Assembly: GCF_002865645.1 (NCBI RefSeq)
Contig: NW_020194515.1
Location: 930,001-994,000, forward strand
Length of the DNA: 64,000 nt
Source: Hyaloscypha bicolor E
Lineage: Eukaryota > Ascomycota > Leotiomycetes > Helotiales > Hyaloscyphaceae
Direction of reading: 5' to 3'
This document shows positions 10,505 to 22,395 of the stretch, in pieces. The notes beneath the pieces are model-generated. The model searched no databases. It was not told where the DNA came from and worked only from the letters and a program-made list of their open reading frames with translations. The stretch's first letter is position 1. Each line of letters starts with the position of its first letter. The position numbers and the translations under genes were made by a program.

Positions 10505-11062
10505 CAAGCATCACGCTTTTGTTCTAGAAAATATCACAGTTCTAGAAATCTCTCTGTTGTTGCGTGAAGTGTGTTTTTACCCAGTCGATTGGTTGACCTG
10601 GTACATGGTTCATTTCTGCCTATTTGTCCTCTGGATCTCAGTGCTCTGCGTCGTTGCTATAATTTCCTAGCCGCATTTGTACAGAGCCTATTCTGCTCAC
10701 TTCACCAGCTTGCCGACATAGACCTGCGTGGAGAAGTTAAGATATATTCTAATACGACAATATGTTTGAATAAATTGGGAGAGAAGTTCAAACTTGCAAA
10801 AAGAAGAGCCGGAAGTGTTAACAATCTCTCCGAATCACAGCTTCCGTTTTATAAGTGTTAAAATTGAAGACTTTGATAAACTATATCCTTATCCACCTTC
10901 AAGAACAGCCTCAACTACCCCACCTCTTCCCAATGCCCTTAGTGGTCTGAACTTGTCACCATCCGTGTGCCTTTGCAATCTTCCTTGAAACGATAACATC
11001 AGTTTGGAAAACTTTGATGTAAGCCTCGATCTCGCCCTTGACTCACCAGCGAAGAACCAGTC
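10505..11062. other. No gene recognised
   Basis: A 96-codon plus-strand frame at 10571-10861 has no recognisable domain. The rest is intergenic, on the 3' side of the minus-strand gene ending at 11063. Confidence 0.3.
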
Positions 11063-11461
11063 TCATCGTTTCCCTGAATTCTCGACATATTCCTGCTTAT
11101 TGTAGGGCACAGGTTTGCCCTTCCTATCAAAAGCTTGGTCAAAAGCCTGGAGCTGTGCCTGCATGTTCTTTGTCGCTGACGAGATGCTTGTTTGTCCCCA
11201 GGAAGCAGGCGAACTGGATTTGAGATTCTCGTTTGCGAAGAAGTCTTCGAGCCGCTGGGTCAACAGCGCTTTGGCATCGAGTTTTGGATTTGAGGATACT
11301 TCGTGCTCGTCTTTTGTACTACAGGATCTGCCAATAGAAAGTTATTAGCTTGTAATTATGCGAACTGGGGACTTGCTTATGCTCTGCTCGCGAAGAACGA
11401 AAAAGGGATAAGCGGCAGATCGATTGAAGAAACGGCGAACAATGCTTATAGCCATCCACAT
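11063..11461 (-). CDS. Small protein with a mitochondrial-type presequence (117 aa)
   Basis: Two exons, 11373-11461 and 11063-11327, are joined by a 45-bp intron (GTCCCC...GCTAATA...GGCAG) with matching phase. The N-terminus MWMAISIVRRFFNRSAAYPF has Arg residues, no acidic residues and alternating hydrophobics, as expected for mitochondrial import. The mature part is hydrophilic (LLTQRLEDFFANENLKSS, then QLQAFDQAFDRKGKPVPYNK) and probably helical. I do not recognise the family. The donor site GTCCCC is weak, but alternatives do not preserve the frame. It could be a small inner-membrane or matrix assembly factor; that is only a guess from size and targeting. Confidence 0.5.
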
Positions 11462-11930
11462 ACGCGAAGTTAGGTCCACGTGTTTCTTGCGTGGAGAAAG
11501 TTTGGTTGTGGGTCATGATGAGATATGCTTGAGACAAAAGTCGTAAAGTATAAGCACGTGATCAAAAACTCTGAGTTCAGGACTCAAGAAAATTTAGGGT
11601 GAAACATGAGAGAAAAGAAGGGAAGAGGAGGGCTGGGCTCAACTACTCTAAATACTTGTCTTCGGACCAAAAATGGCCAGGCTCAGAATTACGCCCCGAA
11701 CCAAAATCATACCCGCATCAGAATCCTATCCTCACCAGATTCTGTCCAGAGGCTAAGCTTGAGAAGAGAGCCCGCAGCAAAGAATGATTCAAACCATCTC
11801 GGGTCACTACATCCATTGATCCAAAAGGATAGCCACACGGCTATTACCCATCCCATTTGTTATCACACCTCTGCCTTCTGCAGGCTTGCCAAAAGAGGTG
11901 CATATGCATCCAACTCGATTTCTGAGGACC

Positions 11931-12156
11931 AATAAAACCTCTTCTCTACCACCCGCACTCAACCAGTAAGAATTACAAATCACACACCATTTTAATTTTT
12001 AAGGCGATTGTTTCTGCAACCAACCAAATGACACACAATAGGGCAATAAAACCTCTTCTCTACCGCCCACACTTAACCAGTAAGAATTACAAATCACACA
12101 CCATTTTAATTTTTAAGGCGATTGTTTCTGCCACCAACCAAATGACACACAATAGG
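11931..12156. repeat. Tandem duplication, two 114-bp units
   Basis: The sequence from AATAAAACCTCTTCTCTACC to ACACACAATAGG occurs twice in a row (11931-12044 and 12045-12156) with only a few base differences. The high identity means the duplication is recent. It is non-coding and lies in the long intergenic space between the small mitochondrial-type gene and the Clr5-ankyrin gene. Confidence 0.9.
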
Positions 12157-12653
12157 AGGAAAGAAAGACTCTATTTCAAATTTGAAGTGAGCCTCTGACA
12201 CTTGAATAGTTCCTACCCTTCAAGGCACAAGCTTACCAGGCAGCTGTGCCGGGACGATCCAAAATCTGACCAAACAGGAGTAGAGGGAGAGGCTAAGGAA
12301 AGGTGGGACGGTTCAGCGTAGAATCTTACAATGTCTATTTTCTGTAAACTAATGGATGAGAAAAAGGAGCGGATCCCTAGAAGCCTCAGCCGGTGTGCAA
12401 TTCAGAGAGGAAGAATCATGTGACAATCTTGATGGTCCAACTTCCGTTCGGGCCGTCCACCTGCTCTTCCGCCAGTATTGGGCAGCGTTCACAGCCGTTT
12501 CAAATATCTTCCGCCGCAATCTGCACCTTTTGAGTGCCATCTCTGATTACTCGGTGTGGTTGGCTTGAGGTTGGATCAGATTCTGGACAATCCAACCAGC
12601 TCTGAAACAGGGGATTGAATAGGCTGGCGCCGCATGGTGCGGCCTGTGGCTCA

Positions 12654-12767
12654 CCAGATTTTGGATTCCACCACAAGCTTTAGATCTGACCAATTGAGGA
12701 CCATGGATGTCGCCAATCAATCCCGCGGCTGCGCCCCCCCCTTGGGCAGGTTGAATCCAAAATCTGG
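12654..12767. repeat. Short inverted repeat, possible miniature element
   Basis: CCAGATTTTGGATTC at 12654-12668 is perfectly complementary to GAATCCAAAATCTGG at 12753-12767. Related partial copies (GATCCAAAATCTGACC near 12255) lie nearby. Between the arms is a C-rich tract. It may be a fragment of a terminal-inverted-repeat element; no target duplication was found. Confidence 0.5.
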
Positions 12768-13078
12768 TCTTGCCCGCGCGAGGCTCGACTCGCCCCTTCC
12801 TCCTTCATTTTCAATCCACGCTCGTCGATTTTGACTTAGATCGCACCTTTCTCTGCCATCAGTCGGCTTGCTTTGTATCTTCCCAAGCGCTCTACAGTGC
12901 ACGATATAACTCTACCCAGTCCAGGCTGGAATCACGTGAGACACCTCGAATTGGCCTTGCACGCCCGAACTGTCAGTACGCAGCCTCAGACCTTGGGGCG
13001 CCGAATATTCCTTAAGTGCAGAAACCATCACGATTCATCTCTTCTCCATATCATTATATCACGCCCCTCTCATCTACA

Positions 13079-16000
13079 ATGGACCAGGCGGCTGAGATTG
13101 TCTGGGGCACGTTCGAGGGCACACTTCGCACATTATATCTGGAGCAGGATTTGAGTCTCACGGAGGTCATGCACGAAATGGCAACCAAGCATCAATTCAA
13201 CGCAACGTAAGTGTTCATGGTTGTTTTGTAATCCTCGGCATCGACGCTAAATCTGAGAAGTAAATCACAATATGAGCTTCAGTTTAAGAAGTGGCACTTT
13301 CGAAAGAATCGCACCGCAGGCGAATGGAAGATAGTAGCTCGCAAATTAGCAGAAAGGAAAAATAAGCATAAGGAGAGTGAGATAGTCCTGAATGGAAAAC
13401 CGATCAATCCAAAAAAACTCAGGAAAGAGACTCTGCGCTATGGGTCCATGTCTACCTCAGTTCAAATTCATCCGCCAGGTAGGTAACTCCACGCATGTGT
13501 CAATTTTGGCTTCTCACGACAAGAAACAGACCCATCGCCGCCAACTCCTGAAGGCTTCATTATTCGTACGCCATCACCAAAGTTCACCACATCCATGTCA
13601 ATACTCAACGTTCACCGACCAATAAATATCAACCCGGTATTAATGGATTGCCTTCCTTTCCATCAATTTATTTCTAGATTCAGCCACGCAGGTACGTGAG
13701 TTCCTTGATGCTAGATTCACAAAGGAATATTTCTTCTGTCCGACATTACAGTTTTAGTGTGATGGATCTTAACCACAGACGTAAGAGCCCTGCTGACATT
13801 CGTTCTAAAGGGAATCCCTTCTCATTCATCACCGAGAACGACGGGTCTAATTCAGTAGCTCTCTCTCAGGAATGTCAATTCAGCGTCCTCGGAGAGTTGA
13901 CAGATATGGATGGTAGGAAGGTGACGGGACCTTTAAGTAATATTTCCAAAGCTCTCTTGCCTGAGAATATCTTTTTCAGCAGCCCGACAGCCGTAGATAT
14001 GGCAATATCGCACCGACAATCGTCTTCAGACCTGCACTTTCTAAAGCTATCCATGTACCTGGCCTCAAATAACGTCTTCGGGCCGACTACAGATGTCAGT
14101 ACGAAAGTCTATCAATGGGTAAAACACCACTTGAACGCCGGCCTGATGGAATATATTTTGTCAATTGGTGGACCTACAGTCGAGGCCCTCGCCGAGCATC
14201 TGTTTCGGCTTGCTCTCGACGCTGAGGATGTTCGCACCATCAACAAAATGATGAAGTTGGGTATCAATCCTAACGAACAAGTGTGCCGTACTGAGCGGGG
14301 CACTTTTACGCCACTTCTTCATGCGTGTGGCATGCAAAGCCTGAAGCTAGTCAAGGCATTAATAGGTGGAGGAGCGAAGGTTAATCACTCAGTGGGAAAC
14401 GGAGATGCCGAATTGGTACTATTGTTTGCCCTGAAGTGCAGAGACGAAGATAACAAACTCAAGGCACTTGTAGACCCCGAGCTTGTGCAAATCCTGCTTA
14501 ATGCTGGTGCTGTCATCAACCCTAGCTTAAGGATATCTCCTCTTGTCAGTGCCGCTGAGTGGGGACACGTTGAAGTTGTCGCCCTTCTTGTTTCTGCGGG
14601 CGCCGATGTGAATATCGTTGTACGCGATGGTGGTCCCACTTCAGCTCCGCTCATAACAGCTATAAAGTGCGGAAGTGATATCCCAAACCGAGACGTCATC
14701 AGCGTGGTTCATATTTTGCTCCTGGCTGGAGCAGATCCAAATGGAGTAGCCACAAGGCCCACAATCTACGGGGAAGTTGAAACACCATTGGGAGCCGCAA
14801 TGCGTAGGGAAAGCATTGAATTAATTCAATTGCTTTTGGGCAATGGAGCTCGGGTCGATGAACAGTCATTCGTTGAAGCTGTACGTTGTTGCGATATTAA
14901 TGTCGTGAAACTGTTGCTTAATTCCGGAGGCCAAGTCACAGAGTCAGCCATTGAATGTGCGGTTGGGGACAATTCTACGATGGTGTTTTTCCTCCTAGAG
15001 AACACAGACAAGAGAATTAAAGAAAGGTGCAAAACTGCTGCCTTGACTAAGAGCATCGAGTGCGGGGAAATGGCTCTGATTCAGGAGTTACGTGCATCTG
15101 GAGCCCAACTCGTCCAAAACTATAAGCTCAAGGTTGCCATTCGGCAAGTAATCAAAGCAGGGAATACTCCTGTTCTTCGCTTCCTTCTAGACGAAAAATC
15201 GGGATACCGATCCCTGTCTCTTGAATCACTCGATAGTGGGCTATGGACTGCTATAAATAATCATCGGAATGATATTGTGCAACTGCTTCTCGGGGCAGGC
15301 GCAGATGTCAATAGCACACACCGCGATCTAGACGAGAGTCCACTTTTAGAAGCAATAATCAAGAAAGATTCGAACCTGGCAAAGCAGCTTTTGGTTGCCG
15401 GTGCCGCAGTGAACGACCGATCTGGAATATATAATTTTGGAGATGGAAACTATTTTGCAACTAGGCCTATAACAACTGTTTTGCCTGCGGTAGTCGACTG
15501 GGGATATTATCCGCTAATTCAAGACATTATCAATGCAGGGGCTGAGGTCGACGCTCTAGAGCAAAATGGTAACAGAACCGCACTCTTCGTTGCTGTGGAG
15601 AAGAAAAACAAGGAGGCTATCAAATTGCTGATCGATGCCGGGGCTAATGTCAATGCATCTGAAGCTGTATTATCTGGACAAACAGCACTCCTGGCTGCAT
15701 CTCGGAATAATGACCTACCGATGGTCCGATATCTTCTTGAGCTTGGTGCCGATTCAGACGAAGGGTCGCTCGCTGCTGGGATCACTGGTAGCGTCGAGTT
15801 GGTGCAAACACTTCTTGAAGCGCGTTTGCATCGGTGCAAACGATACTCAAGAGGCTACGGGTGTGGTGCTCTGCAACATGCCATCAAATTGAGGGATGCT
15901 GCAATGATCAAACATTTGCTTGCAAAAGGGATAGACGCAAACGCAATTTTCAACAGAAAGGTGGGGGACCATGTAGGGTCGAAGTATCCTTCCCCCAAAA

Positions 16001-16707
16001 CCTCAGAAGGTCCATACCTCGAAACAGGGCAGTCTGCCCTGGGGTTCGCAATCATATCAGACAAGAGTGAAGACTCAGGGATTGTGAGATTACTCTTGCA
16101 ATGTGGCGCAGATCCTAATAGCATCGTTGCAAGTGATCCTCACACAGCACTCTTAGCGGCTATACATGAGGGTAACTTGGGGCTAGTAAAGCTACTAATG
16201 GCAGCTGGAGCTGATGCAAACTCCAACCTTAGATTCGGCGTTAAGCATACTCCTTTACAACTTGCAGTCAAGAAAGGGAGGTTAGATATCGTGAATATAC
16301 TCTTGGACAGTGGTGCCGACATCAACATGCCGCCGTTCGGCCGTTACGGCGCAACTGCACTTCAATTCGCTGCTATAGGTGGATATATCGGAATAGCGCA
16401 GCTCCTTATACAACGAGGAGCAGACGTTAATGCTCCGTCAGCAAGAATTGGCGGTAGAACTGCGCTTGAAGGTGCAGCGGAGCATGGCCGTATCGACATG
16501 CTGCAACTTCTTCTGAGTGCCGGTGCACAGATTACCGGAACCGGCATCGGGCAATATAACAGGGCGCGGGAGTTAGCGCTAGAAAATCGCCATCGTGCAG
16601 CTTTCAGGCTTCTTGAAAAGTATAGTGCGGGCATGTGGGAGAATCTTGTCGCCTGGGATGATATGTGGATGCATTTTGGTTCCCTTGAAGAAGGCCTTCC
16701 GTTTTAG
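13079..16707 (+). CDS. Clr5-domain ankyrin-repeat protein (about 1160 aa)
   Basis: Exons 13079-13206, 13261-13478, 13530-13636 and 13678-16707 join in frame with standard splice sites. Residues about 5-60 form a Clr5 domain (PF14420 type): W..FEGTLRTLYLEQDLSL, then KSQYELQFKKWHFRKN across the first intron. A linker of some 200 residues follows. From about residue 300 to the end run many ankyrin repeats with typical cores such as LLSAGAQI, HVEVVALLVSAGADVN and LQFAAIGGYIGIAQLLIQRG. Clr5 was named for a fission-yeast silencing factor and in filamentous fungi commonly caps ankyrin or TPR arrays, suggesting a nucleic-acid or chromatin-linked recognition role. The final exon is 3 kb without a stop, so the gene appears intact. 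The repeats may differ between strains. Confidence 0.85.
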
Positions 16708-17975
16708 ATAGCAGCAACAGTCATAGAGTCGCAATGAGGTGAAATTCAAATTGGATATTTGGGAGTCATGCTCAAAATATGCAATATAAATTACAATACC
16801 CAATTTCCTTGATAAACACGTCCACTTGCAAGGAATGCATCGCGCACTCTTTAGCAAATTTGCTATCTTTTAGACTCTAGCTTCTAATCCAGCTCTTCTG
16901 TGTGATATATCAAGAGTGAAGAGGAATATTGTCGGGGCGATAGTGAATTTGTAGGGAGATAAAGATAAAGATCGAATACGATGTCTTAATATTAATGAAT
17001 CAAAAGAGTTGAAGCGAACCGCTATTGAAATGCCAGAGGAAAATACTTGCGACTTGTGGGCTTCGCTCGTCGGTGTCGATGCAATTTGCTTATAAGTCGA
17101 TTGATACCAAATAAAACCCCTTGGAAACTTGAGGTTTTGACATCTGTTTTCTAAGGGGTTTCATTCTATGCTTTAGGGGGTAGCTAAATCGACACTACTA
17201 ATCCTAAATCGACTGCATTCACGCACCCGTTCTCCCTGCGCCCTAGTAGTAATGTGTAAGGAAAGGTGGGAAGGCCGGAGCCAAAGCTGGGCCGACTTGA
17301 ATAAAGGCTGTGTATATCATGTGAGTCTAACTGTCAAGATTCTGGTAGTAGAATAGCATGATTAATATCGAAATATCGGCTACTCATTTCGGATTATTTG
17401 TTGTATATCCGGTTATCTTACATGAATCTTAATCCCCTTTTGCGGGCCCTGCAAGCCGTAGCGTACTTGACGTGTGGCCTCTTTACTTCCCCCCTCCTCT
17501 CCGTCTCTTACTTTCCCCCTCACCTCGCGCTCATCCATCCTTACCTCCTACTCATCCACGTCTACCCTAGTTGTGCTTTTCAGAATGTTAACTACTGGCG
17601 AGCGATTACAGAAACCACTAAAGACACCAGGTAATCAATATAGGCTCCACCTAATTAAAATAGTATTCACGCCTCCTAAATCTAAAGCAACTTCTATATT
17701 GTCCCGATGCAGGTATCATGTCGTGAAGCTGGGTTGGGACTGGAAGGGCAATTCAATCAAGAAATATAATCAGGTAACAAATTACAGTCGCCCTGAACGG
17801 GTTACGACAGCTAGTAGGCATTGTCTAGATTCCTATTATGATACAGAGAGGCGAGCTAAGCTCCGTCATAAACTGCAACCGTAATCTGCCCTCACGGCCG
17901 CTTGGCTGATGGCGAGTGATGGACGTTCTAGGAGGTTAGTTAGATTTGCATGGCGCTCACGAGATTTATTCTACT
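16708..17975. other. Intergenic between Clr5-ankyrin and LYS2-type genes
   Basis: It contains the hairpin-repeat copy at 17077-17170 and otherwise only short frames. A 136-codon frame at 17474-17884 has low-complexity Ser/Leu sequence and no domain. Both flanking genes end here (convergent), so it is terminator-side sequence. Confidence 0.4.
17077..17170. repeat. Hairpin repeat, third copy, after HET-like codons
   Basis: TCGATGCAATTTGCTTATAA at 17077 aligns with TCGATGCGGTTTGCTTATAA at 2837. Both continue into TTGATACCAAA.AAAAC, GGAAACTTGAGGTTTTGAC (allowing differences) and an AGGGGTTTC end. The bases before it read VDAIC, the HET-domain motif, but no further HET sequence is evident upstream. 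The AAACCCCTT / AAGGGGTTT arms form a perfect 9-bp stem. Confidence 0.65.
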
Positions 17976-20900
17976 CTATGTCGTTGCGCCGCCTCGACCA
18001 CCCAGAGCTCCAAGTGCCTGCATCTGCATTGCACTCATTTTGCCCCCGGGGATCGGCCTTCCTTTGCCTGAGGGCAAGCTCACGAACTTGATCTCGGTCA
18101 GGTATCTTAAATATCTGCCCACATTCTCTCTACTGATACCGTAGCCCGCACTCTCGTCGATCCCTGTCCAGTTCTCGGCGTCTGCTTTCAGAATCTTGAC
18201 AGCATTCCTATCATCAAGCTCTGGAGCTCGAGTCGTAGCTGGCAGGTCGGTGACGCAGAAGTGATAGAGTGGCATTAGCGCGTGTTGTTCTTGATCTTTC
18301 TCTTGGCCACCTGCTGAGACGTGTCTTTCCAGTTGGTCCTTCCAAGAGTCGTAACTAACCTCTGGAACATTGTAACCGTAGTACTCGAGAAGCGACAGAT
18401 ACTCATTCATGCGTAAGCGCGGGTGGCCAGTGACGTGGACGACGTGTACGCCACCTGGAAGAGGATTGAGAGCAGCACCTACGACCACACGAGCAACATG
18501 ATTAACCGGAACAGAGTTGACGGTGTTTATGATGCGTGGCCGGGCCGACAGTTGAATGCAGCCTTTCAGCATACGGATCAAGAAATCATCGGTATTGCAG
18601 ACACCCGTGTCTGAGTCGCCTAGAATATACCCAGGTCGAATCACAGAGCCCAGAAGACCTCTCTTTCCAGCAGCACGAACAAGCTTCTCAGACACCCATT
18701 TCGTTTGGCCGTAGCCTGTGGTAAGACCAGTTCGACTGCCTAGCATGTCATCCTCTTCAGAAATGGCGTTTTGGCCAGTACTGATTTGTCGCTCTGAGAG
18801 TTTCACGTAGTGGTCAGTATCGAGTACACTTGTAGAACTGATGAATGCAAAGAGCTTGGGCTTTCCTTCGTTGCAGAGCTCCATAGCGTCAATGGTGGAG
18901 ACGACATTTGAGGCCATCATATCCTGATATGTCTTGACCCAGTGGACTGTAGCACCATTGTGAATCACCACGTCAACTTCTTGAGATAAAGTCTGCCAGA
19001 TGTGATGCTCAATGCCAAGATGTGGCTTGGATAGATCACCAACAACGCAGCTCAATCGCGTCAACCACTCGTCTTGCCATAGGCCGTACCCGACTAGTGA
19101 ACGCCGTAGTCGATCGAGAGCAGCCTTTGAATCCCTAGCGCTTCGCACATGAGCAATAAGTCTAATGGCATGGCCAGTTCGATCCAGTATATCTTTGATA
19201 ATATAGGCGCCCAAGAATCCAGTCGCTCCGGTGAGAAATATCGTCGGCTTAGCTGATACACGAATCGCCGCTGGGTCCGCTGTTCGATAGATGGTCGGTA
19301 GCCGTTTGAGAAGCTCGTCCAGGGATTGAGAGTATAAAGGATCCTCCTTTACTGCACCACCATCCTCGTTGACTCCATTTGTTAGTCCAAGTAGCCTGTC
19401 AATCCGCGCACTGAAACCAGCTAGACTTGGATTCTCGTAGAGTGTGTTTATGGATACATTTGCTCCAAACTCTCTGCGTATATCTAGTAGCATCTGCTGG
19501 GCCAAGAGACTGTGTCCGCCAAGATCGAAGAAATCATTCCGTGGTGTGATAGTCTTTGCGTTAAGCCCGGGTATGAAACCGGCCCATTTGGTTGCAACTG
19601 TTCGCTCGGTGTCTGTCAGTGACTCCCATCTCTTTAAGTCCTCGTCTGATGTCTCTTCTGTCTGTTCCACGATATCTGGAAAGGGGAGATTTGGCTTGTC
19701 AATCTTGCCATTCGGATTAAGCGGTAGCTTGTTGAGAGCAATGAAAATGGTCGGCACTGCATAGGTAGGTAAACGGAATTTCAGGTGGTCCCGTGCCTCT
19801 GTCTGCATCCGCCTGAACCTCTTGAAATAGACCTTTGTGGGACCAATGTCCGTTCCTTCATCTGCGACATCCTCCAGGCCCCGATCTTTGAGCCACTGGG
19901 GCCATCTTTTCATCTCTGGAACAATGTAGCTGACGAGTTTCGGTTCCTCGTTTCTGTCTCTCCGAACGAGTGTCTTGCAGTCTCTGATCAAAGGGTTCTG
20001 GCGTAAGTTGCTGTCGATATCATCAAGCTCGATTCGGAAGCCACGAATCTTGACTTGGTCGTCCACGCGTCCTGTGCACTCCACGTCACCAGACTCTAGG
20101 TACCTGCCTAGGTCACCTGTCCGATAAAGCCTATCTCGTGGTCCCTTATAGTACTTTCTCCACGGTTCATCCCTATTGTTCTTGTTGTCGGCTTCCACCC
20201 AGGCCTTATTGTCCACGAACCAATTCATAAGGAATTTCTGCTCGTTCAATTTATCATCTCCCTTGTAACCCTCGGCAAGACCTGCGGCACGGACGTAAAT
20301 CTCTCCAAGTTCTCCAACCGTACATAGCTGGGTTCGATCTTCCCGATTCACAATAAGAAGCTGTACATTCTTCATCCCTTTCCCAGCTGGGATAGTATCT
20401 TTCAACTTATCCAAGAAGTTGGGATTCTTCGCGCGGCTCGGTATTTCAAAGAAGCTCACTGCTCGCTGCGTTTCCGTCGTGCCATACATGTTGACTATAT
20501 TAGCATTGACCGCGAGATCCCGCAAAGCCCTGCAATCTCTGCTTGTGAGAACATCACCGACAAAGAAAGCCATCTCCAGAGATGGAAATTCCGCTGTTGC
20601 TCCACCGACAAGAATCTGACCCATGGCAGGCGTTAGATGTGTAACCGTCGGTTTATGCTCACGCATCCATTCTGCAAGCTTCTCATGCTGAATGTCTTCC
20701 TTCGAAGGAACTAGCAATTGCGCTCCCAGAAAAAGAGGTGTAAAGATATCTCGTTGGACCGGATCATGCGCAATACCGGACAAAAGAGTAAATCGGCTCT
20801 TTGAATTGAGCTGGAACCTCTCCGCCATCCAGCTAATGTACTTGGTTATACTGAAATGGCGACCTAGCACACCTTTGGGCCTTCCTTCGCTGCCGGAAGT

Positions 20901-21579
20901 AAATGAGAGTGTAGGCGCACTATCGGGGCCAACTTGTGTATTGGGCGGTGAAGAAGCCTTCGTTCTGGCCTGGGCAAAGATATCTTTACTGCCAAATTGC
21001 TCTCCGGACAGGATACCGTTATCACCAATCCGTAACGAAGGAACTTCAGCCTTGAGTTCTAGCTCTTCGTCAATATACTTTCGCACAAGTGGGGCCAGAG
21101 GTCCTGCTTCATCCATTGCCCTTGCAATATTGACGAGAGCACGGGGCTGGGCGACCTCAAGATAGATCTTCTGTCTCGCTGGTGGATAGGCTGGGTCGAG
21201 AATACTCAGTGTCGCCGAAGAAGCCTAGTGGAGAGAAAGTTAGCACATCAATCGGCAGGGGTAGAAGGATAGAGATTATAAAGGGCAAACATACCAATAC
21301 GCCCATCATACCGACAACCAAGTCCACTGAGCGATGCGCCCAAATCATAACAACGTCTCCACTGCCGACGCCTGCATCGTGGAGATAGTGCGCCAAAACA
21401 TTGGATGCTTCGTAGATCTGCTTGTAGGTAAATGTTCTCTCCGGAGCTTCTGACGACTTCGTCTCCGTCACACAGAGTCGATCGGGATGCTGCTTTGCGA
21501 CCTCGCCGAAGTGCCATTGAATCGAACCGACATACCCGGACCAGTCGAGATCTATAGTGGGATCTGGCAATTGTGCCAT
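17976..21579 (-). CDS. lys2: L-2-aminoadipate reductase (LYS2 type), short N-terminus
   Basis: Exons 21295-21579 and 17976-21224 with a 70-bp intron give 1177 residues. The enzyme adenylates alpha-aminoadipate, loads it on phosphopantetheine and reduces it to the semialdehyde in fungal lysine synthesis. Adenylation-domain signatures are LSFTSGSEGRPKGVLGRHF, NMYGTTETQRAVSFFE, YRTGDLGRY and KIRGFRIEL. The carrier motif FFDLGGHSLLAQQ is near residue 660. The reductase domain starts with the NADPH motif TGATGFLGAYI near 760 and has YGQTKW near 930. Typical fungal Lys2 proteins have about 1390-1420 residues. Here the start (MAQLPDPTIDLDWSGYVG) aligns with about residue 220-230 of the yeast enzyme, and no frame encoding the missing N-terminal domain is visible just upstream. 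It is either a shortened functional enzyme or a paralogue. All core motifs are intact. Confidence 0.92.
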
Positions 21580-21678
21580 TCTGGGAACTTGGAATATTAG
21601 AAGTGTGTCGGGAGCTCGATAAATCCTGGGTCAAAGGCTGACTGAAACTTTTTAATTTCCTGTGCGGGAATTTCAGCC

Positions 21679-21684
21679 GAGTCA
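21679..21684 (-). promoter_or_regulatory. TGACTC site, candidate Cpc1/Gcn4 element
   Basis: TGACTC on the LYS2 strand, 100 bp upstream of the start codon. It matches the core of the TGACTCA element bound by the general amino-acid-control bZIP factor, though the last A is replaced by G. Short motifs occur by chance; the pairing with the site at 21795 gives modest support. Confidence 0.35.
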
Positions 21685-21794
21685 GGGCGGATTTCGCTCA
21701 CGTGCTCCAACCTTTCTTTTAGCCTAATCAAGGATAGCGCATGCAGGAATTCAGCGCTAGCAAGCTTTCTCTTTGCTGAATAATCGACTGATCA

Positions 21795-21800
21795 GGAGTC
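21795..21800 (-). promoter_or_regulatory. Second TGACTC site upstream of LYS2-type gene
   Basis: Another TGACTC (followed by C) on the same strand, about 216 bp before the start codon. Two such cores before a lysine-pathway gene fit cross-pathway control, which is inference from the gene's role. Confidence 0.3.
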
Positions 21801-22395
21801 ACTGGTGACCAAATGAACCGTGGAACTCGTCTCACATTTTGATATTCTTGACCCGTGTACAGCATTGCTGCTGTGCGCAATACGGGAGCACACAAAGCTT
21901 TGCATTACCCCTCTATTTCATTTGAGGATGTCTCTATCTGTTTTTGCCAGCAGGCATCGTGCAAGGTTTAGGCAACTATGGATTCAACAAGCCAGCCGTT
22001 TAGTCGAGAATCTCTCGTTATCTGGAGGGATGCGCGCATTTCTCAACAAGCACCCTGTAGAAAGCGTTTATGGGAAGCTCGAAAGTGGGGAGTTCTCCTT
22101 CCCTCTCGTGGATCTTGTTGTTAGCACATATGGAAATACAAGTAAAGTTCCCTCAAGATCGACACATTGATGTCGCTACCGTCTATCGAGAAAGAGAACT
22201 ATGGAACCGTGTACATGATCATCACTCGGAATCGGAACGACAATTTTGTCTATATCGGTTCAACAAGTTGCTGGAAGGAAAGAAAATTCTGTTGGGCCGC
22301 GAGTCGCACGGTATTATGGCAAAGGAGGTAGCAGTCGAAGGCTCGCGCACTAATTTCAAGCTTCTGATGTCCCTGTACCTACCGCTAGCATCAAA
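21801..22395. other. No gene recognised
   Basis: Frames such as 22070-22435 (plus, 121 codons) show no domain, though they run into the next frame at 22396 and might be a 5' exon of it. Confidence 0.3.

Noticed and set aside
14112..16634. Several minus-strand frames of 60-106 codons
   Set aside because: They are shadows of the periodic ankyrin repeats on the plus strand.
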